DNA of 64,000 nt, taken from NCBI GenBank assembly GCA_023053685.1, contig JALIGW010000001.1, positions 154,773,466 to 154,837,465 on the forward strand. Direction: 5' to 3'. A program made the translations under genes and the position numbers. Origin of the DNA: Diadophis punctatus similis. Taxonomy: Eukaryota; Chordata; Lepidosauria; Squamata; Dipsadidae. Within the stretch, counting starts at the first letter, position 1; every line of letters begins with the position of its first letter. The notes under the pieces were generated by a model. That model was not told the DNA's origin. It ran no database searches and saw nothing but the letters and a program-made list of their open reading frames with translations. This document shows, piece by piece, positions 47,680-58,440 of the stretch.

Positions 47680-47815
47680 AAAACATGATTGAATATATAT
47701 GTAATAGTACAAGCATGAATAAGAGTAAAAGAGGTATGAATATATGTGTACATTAGGACAGGAACGGTAGGCACGATTGTGCGCTTATGCACGCCCCTTA
47801 TAGGTAATAGTTAAG
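47680..47815 (-). mobile_element. LINE 3' end, RVVNAWN family, 3' UTR only
   Basis: The plus strand reads ATTAGGACAGGAACGGTAGG then GCGCTTATGCACGCCCCTTA, the complement of the 3' UTR seen at 40420-40500. Confidence 0.65.
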
Positions 47816-48407
47816 TTGTTGCCTCATCAATGGCCTTGGACTCAAGCAGTCAGCAGTGCCGGGTCTCTAGGAAACCTTTCCAGAGTTTGCAGTGCAGAAC
47901 CTATGATTCAAGGCCTTAATCGGCTGCTCTTAAACCTCCCGTAAAAGCCAGGGGAGATTTGGTAATGAGCATTGCCAGTCCCAAGTCTGCCTCTGAACGC
48001 GGCCAGACAATAGGGCTGAGGAAGCTACAAGCTTTTCCACCAAATGCAAAAAAACAAAACAAAAAAAACCAATTACACAACATGCCTGCTGCTGCTGTTA
48101 AGTTGAAAGGGCGAGAGGCAAACGGATATGCCGTGTGTTTTCTGAACTCCTTGAGACAAACTGTATCCCTGAAGTTTTTCATAGTGGGTTTGACTGTTCT
48201 TTTAATTTGTCCCAGAGAGCCCAGTGAGGTGAGGGGTTTTTCGGAAGAAGGTTTTTTCGTTCCTTATCTTTTATGAGGGTATTCGGCCCTGCGTATATGA
48301 CAGGATGGCATACTGATATATGCGTTGTTTTTATGAACTCCAAACTTGGAATGGATTTCTGCTCAGCTGACAGAACAAATGTTTATTGGGCCTTTATCAA
48401 GGTGGGG

Positions 48408-48410
<3 letters not shown>
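47816..48410. other. Non-coding
   Basis: The 105-codon frame at 47959-48276 has no recognisable domain or flanking splice pattern. Confidence 0.4.
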
Positions 48411-48449
<39 letters not shown>

Positions 48450-48454
48450 TGTGT
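48411..48454. repeat. (TG)n microsatellite
   Basis: About 20 TG units with one GG slip. Confidence 0.95.
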
Positions 48455-48788
48455 ATTTCACTGTAGGTACCTCCTGTTAATGTAGAATATGATTTATAGA
48501 TTTTAAAATGAAGAGATAATTGCTCCCCATTAAATACTGATCAAAGTTTTAACAAGAAGTTTGAAGGAAGTGTCTGCTGCGATAAAAATGTGGCTAGGGA
48601 AAAAGCCATTTATTAATAGTAATTTCCTCTTAATATTCTCCACATATTTGACAGTTAAAAACAGGAGCGTTTGTTTTGCGTTATGAACAGTAATTTCATA
48701 CCAGGAAAAATGATTAAACAGGAATGGTGGATTTCTGACTCGGGTTGAGTATTATGGACTTTCTTAAAGATATATTTTTTTCAGAATA

Positions 48789-49144
48789 CAAGTAGTCCTC
48801 GACTTACGACCAAAATTGAACCTAAAATGTATGTTGCTAAGTGGGAAATTTATTAAGTGAGTTTTGCTCCATTTTACGACCTTTCTTGCCAGAGTTGTTA
48901 AGTGAATCACTGCAGTTGCTAAGTTAGTAACATGGTTGTTAAGTGAATCTGGCTTCCCCGTTGACTTTGCTCGTCAGAAGTTTGCAAAAGGTGATCACAT
49001 GACCCTGGGACACTGCAACCGTCATAAACAGGAACCAGTTGCCAAGCGTCCGAATCTTGATCATGTGACTATGGGGATGCTGCAATGGCCGTAAGTAACT
49101 TCAAACAGTCACTAAATGAACTGTTGTAAGTTGAGGACTACCTG
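48789..49144 (+). mobile_element. Tigger/pogo-like MITE
   Basis: The termini are CAAGTAGTCCTCGACTTAC and GTAAGTTGAGGACTACCTG, flanked by TA at 48787-48788 and 49145-49146. The internal repeats TTGTTAAGTGAATC and TTGCTAAGT are typical of this class. The related eroded copy is at 12305-12592. No transposase reading frame. Confidence 0.85.
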
Positions 49145-49327
49145 TACTTATTTCCTTATACCTCAGAACAAGGCCATTCAACAAAAGAACAATGTTACTC
49201 TGCGTGGCTGTATTTCACTATATTTCACATATAATCTCCTAAGGTCCCAGTATGCTGGCATGCTAATAATGATAGCAATGATATTCATATACAAAAATAA
49301 GGCAGATTTTTTTTCGAATTATATTTT

Positions 49328-49595
49328 TTGTTTATTTATTTATTTGTTTGTTTGTTTGTTTATTTATTTATTTATTTATTTATTTATTTGTGAGACTTAT
49401 ATACCGCCTCATAGTGCAAGCACTCTCTAAGCGGTTTACACCATTAAACAATCTGGGTCCTCATTTTACCTACCTCGGAAGGATGGAAGGCTGAGTCAAC
49501 CCTGAGCCGGTGAGATTTGAACAGCTGAACTGCTGATCACAGTCAGCTAAAGCAGCCTGCAGTACTGCACTCTAACTGCTGCGCCATCTCGGCTC
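49328..49595 (-). mobile_element. S2 tRNA-SINE with (AAAT)n tail
   Basis: On the minus strand the head is at 49595 (plus strand: CTAACTGCTGCGCCATCTCG) and the body covers 49400-49560. The tail reads on the plus strand as (TTTA)n/(TTTG)n at 49328-49389. Confidence 0.85.
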
Positions 49596-51411
49596 ATGAA
49601 CAAGTGTGCTAAGTGTATGAACAAGCGTGCTAAGTGTATGTGGTTCAATGAACCAATGGCATAACCCCTAGATTGTTTTGGCATCATATGCACATTGGGA
49701 TATCTGCTTTGGGATGGTTTTTTTTCCCTCCTAATGATCTAGGATCATAAGTATGGTTACAATTCTGGTTTCTTAGAAAAGGACAAGATAGAGGGCCAAG
49801 GTTGTTATAGAACGCTCAACAAATATTAGAAGGAAGCCTCCTCATTTTTTTCCCACTGCTCCCATTGAAAGGAAGAGCCAACTGAGCAGCCTCAAGCAGC
49901 ATGCTCCAGTTGTGTACGAAATGCAGTCATCACTCTGTTAGGTACACTTACATGAGATACCGCAATTACAAGCAACTTTCCTTTATCTCATTTTCTCACA
50001 TCACCCATAAATCTGCATTATTATGGAGTTGTTTCTACATTAAATTTGACGGCACCTAAAAACCTGCCTTAAAATTGGTAGATCTCCCTTGTTCATTCCT
50101 TTCATCTGTCTTCAGTGGCTCCTTCCCTTCTGTCCTGTCCTGTTTTTTATAAATAGCTGTCCCTCTCCACGCTCACTCACTCACTCCGTATTTAGCCAGA
50201 CCTTCAGTTAATTTCTACCATCAGGCTCCCAGCCAGTGACAGGAAGTGGTGTTATGTGCCCTGCTGCTTGCCGCTGCCAAGTGCCACTTTGCAGCCCCCT
50301 TTGGCTTGGGGGTGAGAAAAGTGTTGTCATTGTGACAGACTCCGAACACTGCTGACCCTGGCGAGGAGTTAATTGCCCATCTACACTTCTAGTGCATGCT
50401 GCAGGAACCAGGCCAATTCAAAATAGAATTCACCAAGGGATTTGCTTTGCAGGAAAATTCGACTTCAGTTGTGAATTCTTGAATATGTTTACAAAAATAA
50501 CATGTTGGAAAGGAAAAGATGGATTAAATATTTACTGCCAGCGAGCCACAGACACAGTTTATTAAGCACTCAGTGGGCTGCAGTATACCACCAGGCCGCC
50601 AAGAATTTGATTGGTCTGATTAAAGTAATGCTTCCTTGCCTGGATGTGCAGAGTTGCGGCAAGAGGAAACAAAAGCTTGAAAAATGCTGACAAATTGGAA
50701 ATTCTGAGTGCATTAAATATCGCAGGACTTAAATGAGCTGCCATGAAGCTCAGTGTCGCAATAGGACAAGCAGGGTCAGACATTTACAGTTGTTCTTGGA
50801 ATGTGATGCTGATTTTTCAAGGAAAACTTAGCAGTGTGAAGGCTTTGGGGAAAAAAAACCTGTGGTCTGTTAATCATTAAGGCTTGGTCTGGAGAAACAA
50901 CCGGGGTCGTGATATTAAGCTGCAGAAGTACACAAGTGCACATGCCTCTTCACTTCCTCAGATCAGATGTTTTAAGTTGTGGCTAGAAAAGGAAATAAAG
51001 CTTTGGTCATGTGTACCTGGCCAAAGTACAATACGGAAGGGATTTCTAGGAATAATCAACTCCCTTTAACATATATGTAAAAAAATTCTCATTGAAAAAG
51101 AAGTACATATCTTTATTTTCTCACAGTTAATACAAATGAGCAGCATATGGCCCCTTGATATATACATGCATCACTATCTGCATACAGATATGCATAAATG
51201 TTCCTACTCAACAGATTCTAAGAAATGCTTATATTTTCACACACACACCCAAATAAATAAAAACATACAATTTTAGTCCCTTGAACTGCCTAGAGTTACC
51301 CCCAGATGAGACTACCTAGAGCCAATCAAGATTTGTTACTATTACCCAACCACAATGTTAAAAAAAAACCACCACAAAGTAAATAAGTATAAATTGTTTT
51401 GTGTGGTGGGT
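49596..51411. other. Non-coding
   Basis: No recognised repeat or exon. It has a TATAAATA-like string near 50148, but I saw no first exon after it. Confidence 0.4.
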
Positions 51412-51534
51412 TACCGTATGTGCCGGCGTATAAGACGACTGGGTGTATAAGACGACCCCCAACTTTTCCAATTAAAATATAGAGTTTGGGATATACTCGC
51501 CGTATAAGACTACCCCTCCTACCATCTTTCTTTT

Positions 51535-51575
51535 TCTTTCTGTCTTTCTTCCTTCCTAACATCTTTCTTTCTTTC

Positions 51576-51606
<31 letters not shown>

Positions 51607-51826
51607 GTCTTTCTTTCTTTCTTTTTCTTTCTTTTTTCTGTCTGTCTTCCTTCCTTCCTAACTTCTTTCTTTCTTTCTTTCTTTCTGTCTGTCTTCTTTC
51701 TTCTTCTTTCCTTCCTTCCTAACATCTTTCTTTTTCTTTCTTTCTGTCTTCCTTCCTTCCTAACATCTTTCTTTTTCTTTCTTTCTGTCTTCCTTCCTTT
51801 CTAACTTCTTTCTTTTTCTTTCTTTT

Positions 51827-51901
<75 letters not shown>

Positions 51902-51990
51902 GTCTGTCTATCTGTCTGTCTTCTTTCTTCTCCTTCCTTCCTTCCTTCCTTCCTTCCTTCCTTCCTTCCTTCCTTCCTTCTGTCTTTCTC
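51535..51990. repeat. (TTTC)n/(TTCC)n/(TGTC)n compound microsatellite
   Basis: A pyrimidine tract of about 455 nt. It includes recurring TTCCTTCCTAACATCTTTC-type segments (51550, 51712, 51751 and a variant at 51654), so part of it is a higher-order tandem repeat. Confidence 0.95.
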
Positions 51991-52069
51991 CCTGCAGGAG
52001 AAAGAAGGAACCTCTGTTGCCGTCTCCCGCGGGGCTGCAGCCACCCGACTGAGTCCCTGACCGCGGCAG

Positions 52070-52675
52070 CATCCCTGCTGTTCTCCGGCCAAGCGGCCGA
52101 AGGAGCCCTGGAGCCCCGACGCCGCCCTGCATCTTGGTCTCTTCGGGCTTGTCCGGCAGCCTGCTGGGAAGGCTGTGATGCATGGGAGGAAAGGAGCTGC
52201 TATTGCCGCTCCGGCATGTCTCCCCGGTCACTGTGGCTGCACCGGGAGCCACGTCCTTGTTAACAATGGAGACGCTGCGCGGAGCAGAGGCGCCTGGCGA
52301 GCGAGGCGAGTGGCTGCATCGGCGACAGGCTCCTGCCCGCGTCTCCCGCCCGCCTGCCCGCCTCTTGCCTTAGCATTTAAAAGAGAGGCGGGCGGGCGGG
52401 AGACGCGGGCAGGAGCCTGCCGCCGATGCAGCCACTCGCCTCGCTCGCCAGGTGCCTCTGCTCCACGCAGCGTCTCCATTGTTAACAAGGACGTGGCTTC
52501 CGGTGCAGCCACAGTGACTGGGGAGACACGCCGGCGCGGCAATAGCAGCTCCTTTCCTCCCATGCGTCACAGCCTTCCCAGCAGGCTGCCAGACAAGCCC
52601 GAAGAGACTGAGATGCAGGGCGGCATCGGGGCTCCAGGGCTCCTTCGGCCGCTTGGCCGGAGAACAGCAGGGATG
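52070..52675. repeat. Near-perfect inverted repeat, arms about 295 bp
   Basis: The left arm 52070-52366 begins CATCCCTGCTGTTCTCCGG and the right arm 52381-52675 ends CCGGAGAACAGCAGGGATG. The arms pair along their whole length with a few mismatches, and the loop is about 14 nt with GCCTTAGCATTT. This produces nearly identical open frames on both strands. Confidence 0.92.
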
Positions 52676-52802
52676 CGCCCATGGCCGTTTTTGAGCTGCC
52701 CCCAGCTCGGAAGTTTTAGTACCCGGCGTATAAGACGACCCCCAAATTTTGAGGAGATTTTCAAGGGGTAAAAAGTCGTCTTATATGCAGGCACATACGG
52801 TA

Positions 52803-53095
52803 ATCCAAATCTGATGCCGAACCCGAATTCATCCCTCTCCACCAAATGATGCCAGTACTTTGCAATCTGCACTGCTGCCTGTCTAAATAAGTCTTGTCAA
52901 TAATCTCATCCGCATTGCTGATTTGAACTTTTAAAGCCGAATATGACTTGGGACCAGACTGCATAAAGGAATAATTCCTTCTATCTTAAAATGAATACTG
53001 CAGTCCACTTAATTCAAGATAGAGGGCTTTTTCAAAAGCCCCTTCCCCAGAAAAGCTTGCAGATCATTCTATCTTTGTTGCTTGGTGAAAACTAA
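52803..53095. other. Non-coding
   Basis: Nothing recognised, apart from a weak resemblance of 52900-52960 (TTTTAAAGCCGAATATGACTT) to LINE tails. Confidence 0.35.
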
Positions 53096-53122
53096 AATAA
53101 CAATAACAATAACAATAACAAT

Positions 53123-53158
<36 letters not shown>

Positions 53159-53168
53159 AATAATAATG
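53096..53168. repeat. (AATAAC)n-(AAC)n-(AAT)n microsatellite
   Basis: A compound array directly upstream of the R2/R4-like LINE fragment. Confidence 0.95.
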
Positions 53169-53605
53169 TGGCAGTGCCTGGAGACAGCAGAATAGAAGAT
53201 AACAAAATACAAAGACCTAGAAGATAACAAAATACAAAGACCTACAAAATACAAAGACCTAAATAGAAGATAACAAAATAGAAAGACCTACAAATAGAAA
53301 TAGAATGACTATGGCAAAGGCAAACAAGGGCAGTACCAATAGTAATAGGTGCCTTGGGTGAAGTCCCAAAACAACTGGAGCACCACTTGAACACCATAGG
53401 CATTAACAAATTTGCCATCAGTCAATTGCAGAAGGCAGCTTTACTTGGAACTGCTTCCATCCTGCGACGATATTTGTAACACTGTCAAACATCCAGATTT
53501 GCCTATCCCAGGTCCTTGGTAAGGACTCGATAGGTAGACAAAAATGCCAAACCCAGTCTGAACATCTGGCTGACTGTGCGATGATCAATAATAATAACAA
53601 TAACC
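53169..53605 (+). mobile_element. R2/R4-like LINE 3' end
   Basis: The fragment begins with a VAVPGDSRIEDNKI-like stretch. An internal tandem duplication of AACAAAATACAAAGACCTA units follows (53193-53300). Then comes a clean C-terminal reading frame (53330-53479) and a 3' UTR ending in an AAT/AAC-rich tail near 53585-53605. Confidence 0.75.
53330..53479 (+). pseudogene. LINE ORF C-terminus, intact to its stop
   Basis: 49 codons and a stop. The motifs are VPIVIGALGEVPKQLEHHL, GINKFAISQLQKAALLGTA and SILRRYL. The GALG.V....E..L..IGI......LQK.ALLGTA.ILRR pattern is the usual end of R2-type ORFs annotated in vertebrate genomes. Upstream coding sequence is broken by the tandem duplication. Confidence 0.75.
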
Positions 53606-53654
53606 TAAGGCATTTGTAGAATTGATTCTTAAAGATTTGGGTTTCATGTGGGTG

Positions 53655-53880
53655 CTGAATGTCTATGAAGATTCAGTCATCCAGGTCATGGTCGTCCCAA
53701 AGGTGATTTTTCAAAAGGCAACTGGACTTCCTTTGTTTTTCCTTGAATATATTTCACTTCTCATCCAAGTTCAATTCATTCTCTGTGAACTGAACTGAAG
53801 AACCTTCTTGGATGAGAAGTGAAACATCTTCAAGGAAAAACACAAAGAAAGTCTCGTTGCCTTTTTAAGAAAGCGTTGGG
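53655..53880. repeat. Inverted-repeat element, arms about 60 bp
   Basis: The left arm near 53715-53771 reads AAAGGCAACTGGACTTCC ... TTCACTTCTCATCCAAG. The right arm near 53805-53866 reads CTTGGATGAGAAGTGAAAC ... AGTCTCGTTGCCTTTTT. The TTGGATGAGAAG.GAAAC.TCTTCAAGGA text is widespread in vertebrate genomes and has been seen in Penelope-like or other retroelement ends; the class here is uncertain. Confidence 0.6.
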
Positions 53881-54290
53881 ACATGTGGCTTGCTGGTTTT
53901 CTCTTTTTTAAAAAAAACCCAATTGTTCTATTTTTCATGTTTTATTGTCTTGTACTTCATGTTGTTAATTCACATGTTGCCTGTAGGATTTTCAAAAGTT
54001 GATCAATACATATGGAAACAGGGTTTTTACAAAGTTCTAGATAATAAACCTCTGCTTATTGTGTGCAGTAGGGCAGGATTTCTCCTTCTAGGAATAAATA
54101 TGCTGTCAACCTTTTGTTGCTGATTAATTATTGAGGGGTAATTGGGCATGTTTTCCTGTCTTTCTATAAGCCATAATTGATGAAAGAAGAGCCTGGCATA
54201 CTATTTTGGTTAAACCACTAACCCAGGTAATGAATGAAACCCAACAATGTCACGATCTTTGAACAGAAGCTATTGGTTCTATAATGTACA
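53881..54290. other. Non-coding
   Basis: No recognised feature. Confidence 0.45.
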
Positions 54291-55110
54291 AAGAAGAAAA
54301 CAACACAACAAAACCAGAATCACAAAAACCTATTTCCCTATTGAATGTAGACTACAAACTATTTAAGGCAATACTTGCAAAGAGCATGTATGGCCTTTAA
54401 CTGAATTAAAACATCCTGATCAGACTGGATTTGTTCCAAAGAAATACATGAGAGATAACATTAGATACTTCATGATACAACATAATACATGATACGTAAT
54501 GATACAACATTGGATATATCATTAGCAACATAAATCAGAAAAATAAGAACATGGGTATGATTTTTCTTGATATAGAGAAAGCTTTTGATAATTTGGAATG
54601 ATTCTTCAAGTTTATGATTCTGAAGAAGATGAATTGTGGCTCAATTTTTTTTTTCATAAGGATACAAAGAATAAGAATACGAAGCTATAATAATAGTATT
54701 TTATTTTCCAGCACAAAAAAATTACCAGAATGAAATGGACAAGACAAGGTTGTCTTTTTCTCATTCCTTGTTTTATTGGCATAAGAGGCATAATTGGCAA
54801 AACAAGATACATCAAGAAGAAAAAATCATGAATTAACTTAGCAAATAAAGAACATAAACTGAAACTGTATGGTGACACTTTTTGAACTTATACTTAATAA
54901 TACAGTAGGACATTAGAATTGATAATGGAATATATACAAAGGTATGGTTTGGTGTCAAGATATTGTATTAAAATCTTTAAAAGTTGATATGAAACCTAAC
55001 TGAAGAAGAAAAGTAATACTTGGGGAAAATAATGGGGTTTAATAGTAGTGCTAAAATGTTAAATATCTGGGAAATCACTTGATACAAAATAATAAAGATT
55101 TAAAAAGTAT
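54290..55110 (+). pseudogene. L1-like LINE reverse transcriptase relic
   Basis: Discontinuous plus-strand frames give RT landmarks in the right order: SLLNVDYKLFKAILAKSM (about 54335), HPDQTGFVPKKYMRDNIRYF (about 54410), FLDIEKAFDNLEW (about 54565; the FADD partner Asp block) and TRQGCLFLIP (about 54745). These fit L1 ORF2. Many stops and frameshifts, so it is dead and old. No 3' tail is attached. Confidence 0.75.
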
Positions 55111-55285
55111 TCACAAGTCTAGATTGGCATACTGACCTACATAATCTCCCCAAGCCAACAGTCTAATATTTGTTGAGGATTTGGTGGCTCAGCCTTCTCA
55201 TCATTATCGTCCAACTAGGTAATAAAATAACTGCTGTAACTATTAAATAATTGATGTTGTTTAAATGATTGATATGGGATGAGAT

Positions 55286-55552
55286 CAGAGGTGGGTTCCT
55301 CCCAGTTCGGACAGGTTCTATAGAATTGGTAGTAACTTGGTGGCCTGGGTCGCTGGAACTGGCAGCGACCCAGGCCTGCCACGCCCCCAAGCCAATTCTC
55401 TCATTTTTTTATACTATGCGTATGTGCAGAGGGTCATTTTTGGGAAGTGATGCATGTGCTCAAGTGAAGCGAGCGTGCGCACGCACGCAAAACATGCACT
55501 TCCGTTGCGATGCGAACTGGTGGAGAAGGTAAGTAGAACACCCCCCCCCCCG
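55286..55552 (+). mobile_element. hAT-type MITE, family A (subtype A2)
   Basis: It starts CAGAGGTGGGTTCCTCCCAG. The right end has decayed to a C-run (AGTAGAACACCCCCC...). A perfect duplication GATGAGAT lies at 55278-55285 and 55553-55560. The interior GTATGTGCAGAGGGTCATTT aligns with the copy at 453-727. Confidence 0.88.
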
Positions 55553-55688
55553 GATGAGATCTCCAACAGCTTTCTCCTGAGCATATGATAACCTCACAGT
55601 CCAAGCTGTTAGGAAAAGGCAATCCCTCTGGAGTGGAATGAAGGTGAATTCATGGACTGCTAAAGAGGTATGATTAGATCTTCTAGAT

Positions 55689-55824
55689 CAGGGCTGTCAA
55701 ATTCCCGGCCCACGGGCTGGATGCGTCATGTGCTGGCCATGTCCCCGCCCAGTTTAGCGAAGGGGGGGGAAAGTCTTGATACATCATGTGACGCCACCGT
55801 GACAACATGAGTTCGACACCCCCA
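55689..55824 (-). mobile_element. hAT-type MITE, family D
   Basis: It starts CAGGGCTGTCAAATTC and ends GAGTTCGACACCCCCA. A perfect duplication TTCTAGAT lies at 55681-55688 and 55825-55832. It is inverted relative to the copy at 2546-2679. Confidence 0.85.
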
Positions 55825-55914
55825 TTCTAGATGAATTGTACTGAGTAAGAGCTGAGCACATGAAATTTTTATAGCTTACACCTCTATGTATGTGTTTCTA
55901 ATTGCATAATATTA

Positions 55915-56112
55915 ATATTTTTGTTTTGTTTGGGGTCTTTGAATTGATTCCTGGCAACTGCTTGGATTGGCCCTACAGTTTTCTTGGCAAGATTTTGGAA
56001 GTAGCTTATCATTTCCAGCTACCTAAAGCTGAGAGAAATCAGCTTTTATGCCCAAACACTCCCACTCTCCTAGTTTCTAGGCTGGTGCCTCAACCACTAC
56101 CCCAGTTTGGCT
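55915..56112 (-). mobile_element. tRNA-derived SINE, MIR-like class
   Basis: On the minus strand the head is near 56112 (plus strand: CAACCACTACCCCAGTTTGG). The body has CTGAGAGAAATCAGC and TTTTCTTGGCAAGATTTTGG, and the 3' part ends at GGGGTCTTTGAATTGATTCC on the plus strand. It is related to the fragment at 5374-5508. Confidence 0.6.
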
Positions 56113-56464
56113 CTATAGCTGTACTTTAACTTGGCTATACTGAAGAAAAGAAGCTGAGAGAAAAGATGGTTTGCTTGGCTAGTACTCAAACAGTATTAAA
56201 CAAGTTATTTAGAAAGCATTAGAATGGAAATAAGGCCTTATTTTAAGAAGAGGTGATTTCTCCTTTAAATGAATTGCTGTAAGAAGAGAAAACTCTGCAA
56301 GAGATGTGAGAAATGGCAAAAATTACCAATTTTGCTTTATTCAGGAGCTCACTGCTTTTTAAATATTAAAATTTTATACCTAGAAAGGATTGTGTGAATT
56401 TGCATAGCAAGAGGTTTATAACATGTTATACTTGCTAGTCATTGTGGATTGAATTAGCCTTGCC
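56113..56464. other. Non-coding
   Basis: No recognised feature. Confidence 0.45.
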
Positions 56465-56476
56465 TATAACAGCACT

Positions 56477-56831
56477 ACGGAACGCGGTGGCTCAGTGGCT
56501 AAGATGCTAAGCTTGTCGATCAGAAGATCGGCAGTTCAGCGGTTTGAATCCCTAGCACCGCCTAACAGAGTGAGCTCCCGTTACTTGTCCCAGCTTCTGC
56601 CAACCTAGCAGTTCGAAAGCACGTAAAAAATGCAAGTAGAAAAATAGGGACCACTTTGGTGGGAAGGTAAACAGGGCTCTGTGCGCCTTCGGCATTTAGT
56701 CATGCCGGCCACATGACCACAGAGACGTCTTCAGAGAGCGCTGGCTCCTCGGCTTAGAAACGGAAATGAGCATCACCCCTAGAGCCGGAAATAACTAACA
56801 CACATGTGTGGGGGAACCTTTACCTTTACCT
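56477..56831 (+). mobile_element. Sauria SINE, full length, with target duplication
   Basis: A perfect 12-bp target duplication TATAACAGCACT lies at 56465-56476 and 56832-56843. The A box is in GGTGGCTCAGTGGCTAAGA and the B box in CGGTTTGAATCC. The body AGCTTCTGCCAACCTAGCAG, GGCCACATGACCACAGAGAC, and the BovB-like 3' tail CTAACACACATGTG...GGGGAACCTTTACC are all present. This is the youngest-looking SINE in the window. Confidence 0.92.
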
Positions 56832-56843
56832 TATAACAGCACT

Positions 56844-57975
56844 CTTAAAAATATCGCTGGTTATACATGCTTTTAATAAGAAAGTGTTTATGTAATGGTG
56901 CCTGTTACTTGTGGTTATTTGGATGTGGTTTCCCTCACTTTCGAATTGCCTTCTGTCTTCAATTTTTTTTACAAAATTCAAGCCACCTGAAAAATCACCT
57001 AGCTATGATAGCCATTTATAAGCCTACTTTCTTGAGCTGCAAACCTATTCCCAGCTGAGTACACTTCAGAAAAAAATATATTTCCAATTCGCACTGCACA
57101 GTTATAATAAGGATTGGGAGTTGGATTCAGAATCATTCTCAGTGTGCATAAACACTTTAGCTTTACAATTAATGGCCAGTGGCTGATCTGTTTTGTTGGC
57201 TCTTATATACAATGGAATAGTTTATTTAATTAAAAGAATGAATGGAAGGTCTAACATTCTGCAGTATGTTTTCAAGTCTATGGATGTTCACAATGAGAAG
57301 ATATTCCTCACTGAATTTTGCTGAGCTTCAGTGTCTACAGCATTGATTACTTGTTTTGCCCTTCTTTGTAGGGTATTAAGCTGAAGTAAACAATTAATTA
57401 AGGATTCTTCAATTGGCCAGCAGTCTTAATTCCTTAACCACTGTCTTATATTCTCCCATATTCAAGATTTTCAGTGAAATGGGTTATAGATTCAAGAAGG
57501 GTTTTGTTTTGTTTTTTACATTAGAACCAGCTACGAGATTGAAGAAATCATTGTGAGAGTGCCATCTAATCAGTCATCGATCATCTTAATCTTCCTAGCA
57601 TGCAGTGGCTTAGAAGTGAATCATTCTATGACATAACAGTGGTTCCCTTAATGCCTGGTCGTTATCGTGTTTTTTACTCAGAATGACAAAGAATCATAGC
57701 ACTACTCATGCACCACAATTTAGGTAAATTAAGATGGTCGTCTTCAGCAGTTTGAAGATTCCCCAAAAAATCATTGGTGGCAATTGCATGTACTTCATAG
57801 TCATGAGGATATCCAGAAAGATACGTGAAATAGAAAATATAGAGAAAATATAAAGATAGCGAAATATGTTTCTTCACACACACACACATACCCAACCAGG
57901 ATTAGATACACCATGGCATAGCAAGCAACTGTACACAATGCTTTATTGTAATAAACACCTTCTCTAACTATAGGC
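56844..57975. other. Non-coding
   Basis: No recognised repeat or exon. CA run near 57877-57888. Confidence 0.45.
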
Positions 57976-58358
57976 CAGTGATGGCGAACCTTTTTTGGTT
58001 TGTGTGCCAAAAGGGGGGGGGAATGTGGGGGATCACGTGTGTGCGTGCCCACACTCATAATTCCATGCACCCCCGCACATGCATGCATGACCCCCCTGCT
58101 CCCAGCATGCAATGGCACGCCCATTTTTCGCTCTCCCCAGGCTCCAGAGCCTTTCTAGGAGCCTGGGGAGGGCGAAAACGGCCTTCCTCACCCCCTCTGG
58201 AGACTGGAAACAGCCTGTTTCCAGACTCCCAGTGGGCCCAGAAGGCCCGAAAATCAGCCGGCTGGTGCACACATGCATGCCGGACCTGAGCTCGCGTGCC
58301 CACCGATATGGCTCCGCGTGCCACTTGTGGCACCCGTGCCATAGGTTCACCATCACGG
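57976..58358 (-). mobile_element. hAT-type MITE, family B, inverted
   Basis: It starts CAGTGATGGCGAACC and ends GCCATAGGTTCACCATCACGG. A perfect duplication CTATAGGC lies at 57968-57975 and 58359-58366. The interior order (GGCACCCGTGCCATAGG at the right) shows it is reversed relative to 11784-12217. Confidence 0.9.
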
Positions 58359-58440
58359 CTATAGGCTATTGCTCTGGGTTAACTCTAACTTCCAAGGCAA
58401 ATTGATGTACCAATGTAAATTGCATCTTTAATATTCTGTC

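Larger units (their letters stand above)
51414..52800 (+). mobile_element. TA-flanked DNA transposon with giant hairpin
   Basis: The ends are CCGTATGTGCCGGCGTATAA and CTTATATGCAGGCACATACGG, flanked by TA (51412-51413, 52801-52802). A second, inner set of GTATAAGACGACCCCCAA motifs lies near each end. The body is a (TTTC)n/(TTCC)n array (51535-51990) followed by a CpG-rich hairpin with arms of about 295 bp (52070-52675). No transposase domain is visible. The TA target suggests the Tc1/mariner-pogo group, but the class is not certain. Confidence 0.8.

Noticed and set aside
47959..48276. 105-codon open frame.
   Set aside because: No domain, no splice context, and an overlapping antisense frame; chance is the simplest explanation.
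52175..52771. Open frame of 198 codons and several similar frames on both strands.
   Set aside because: They come from the 300-bp-arm hairpin, which yields near-identical text on both strands, and have no domain.
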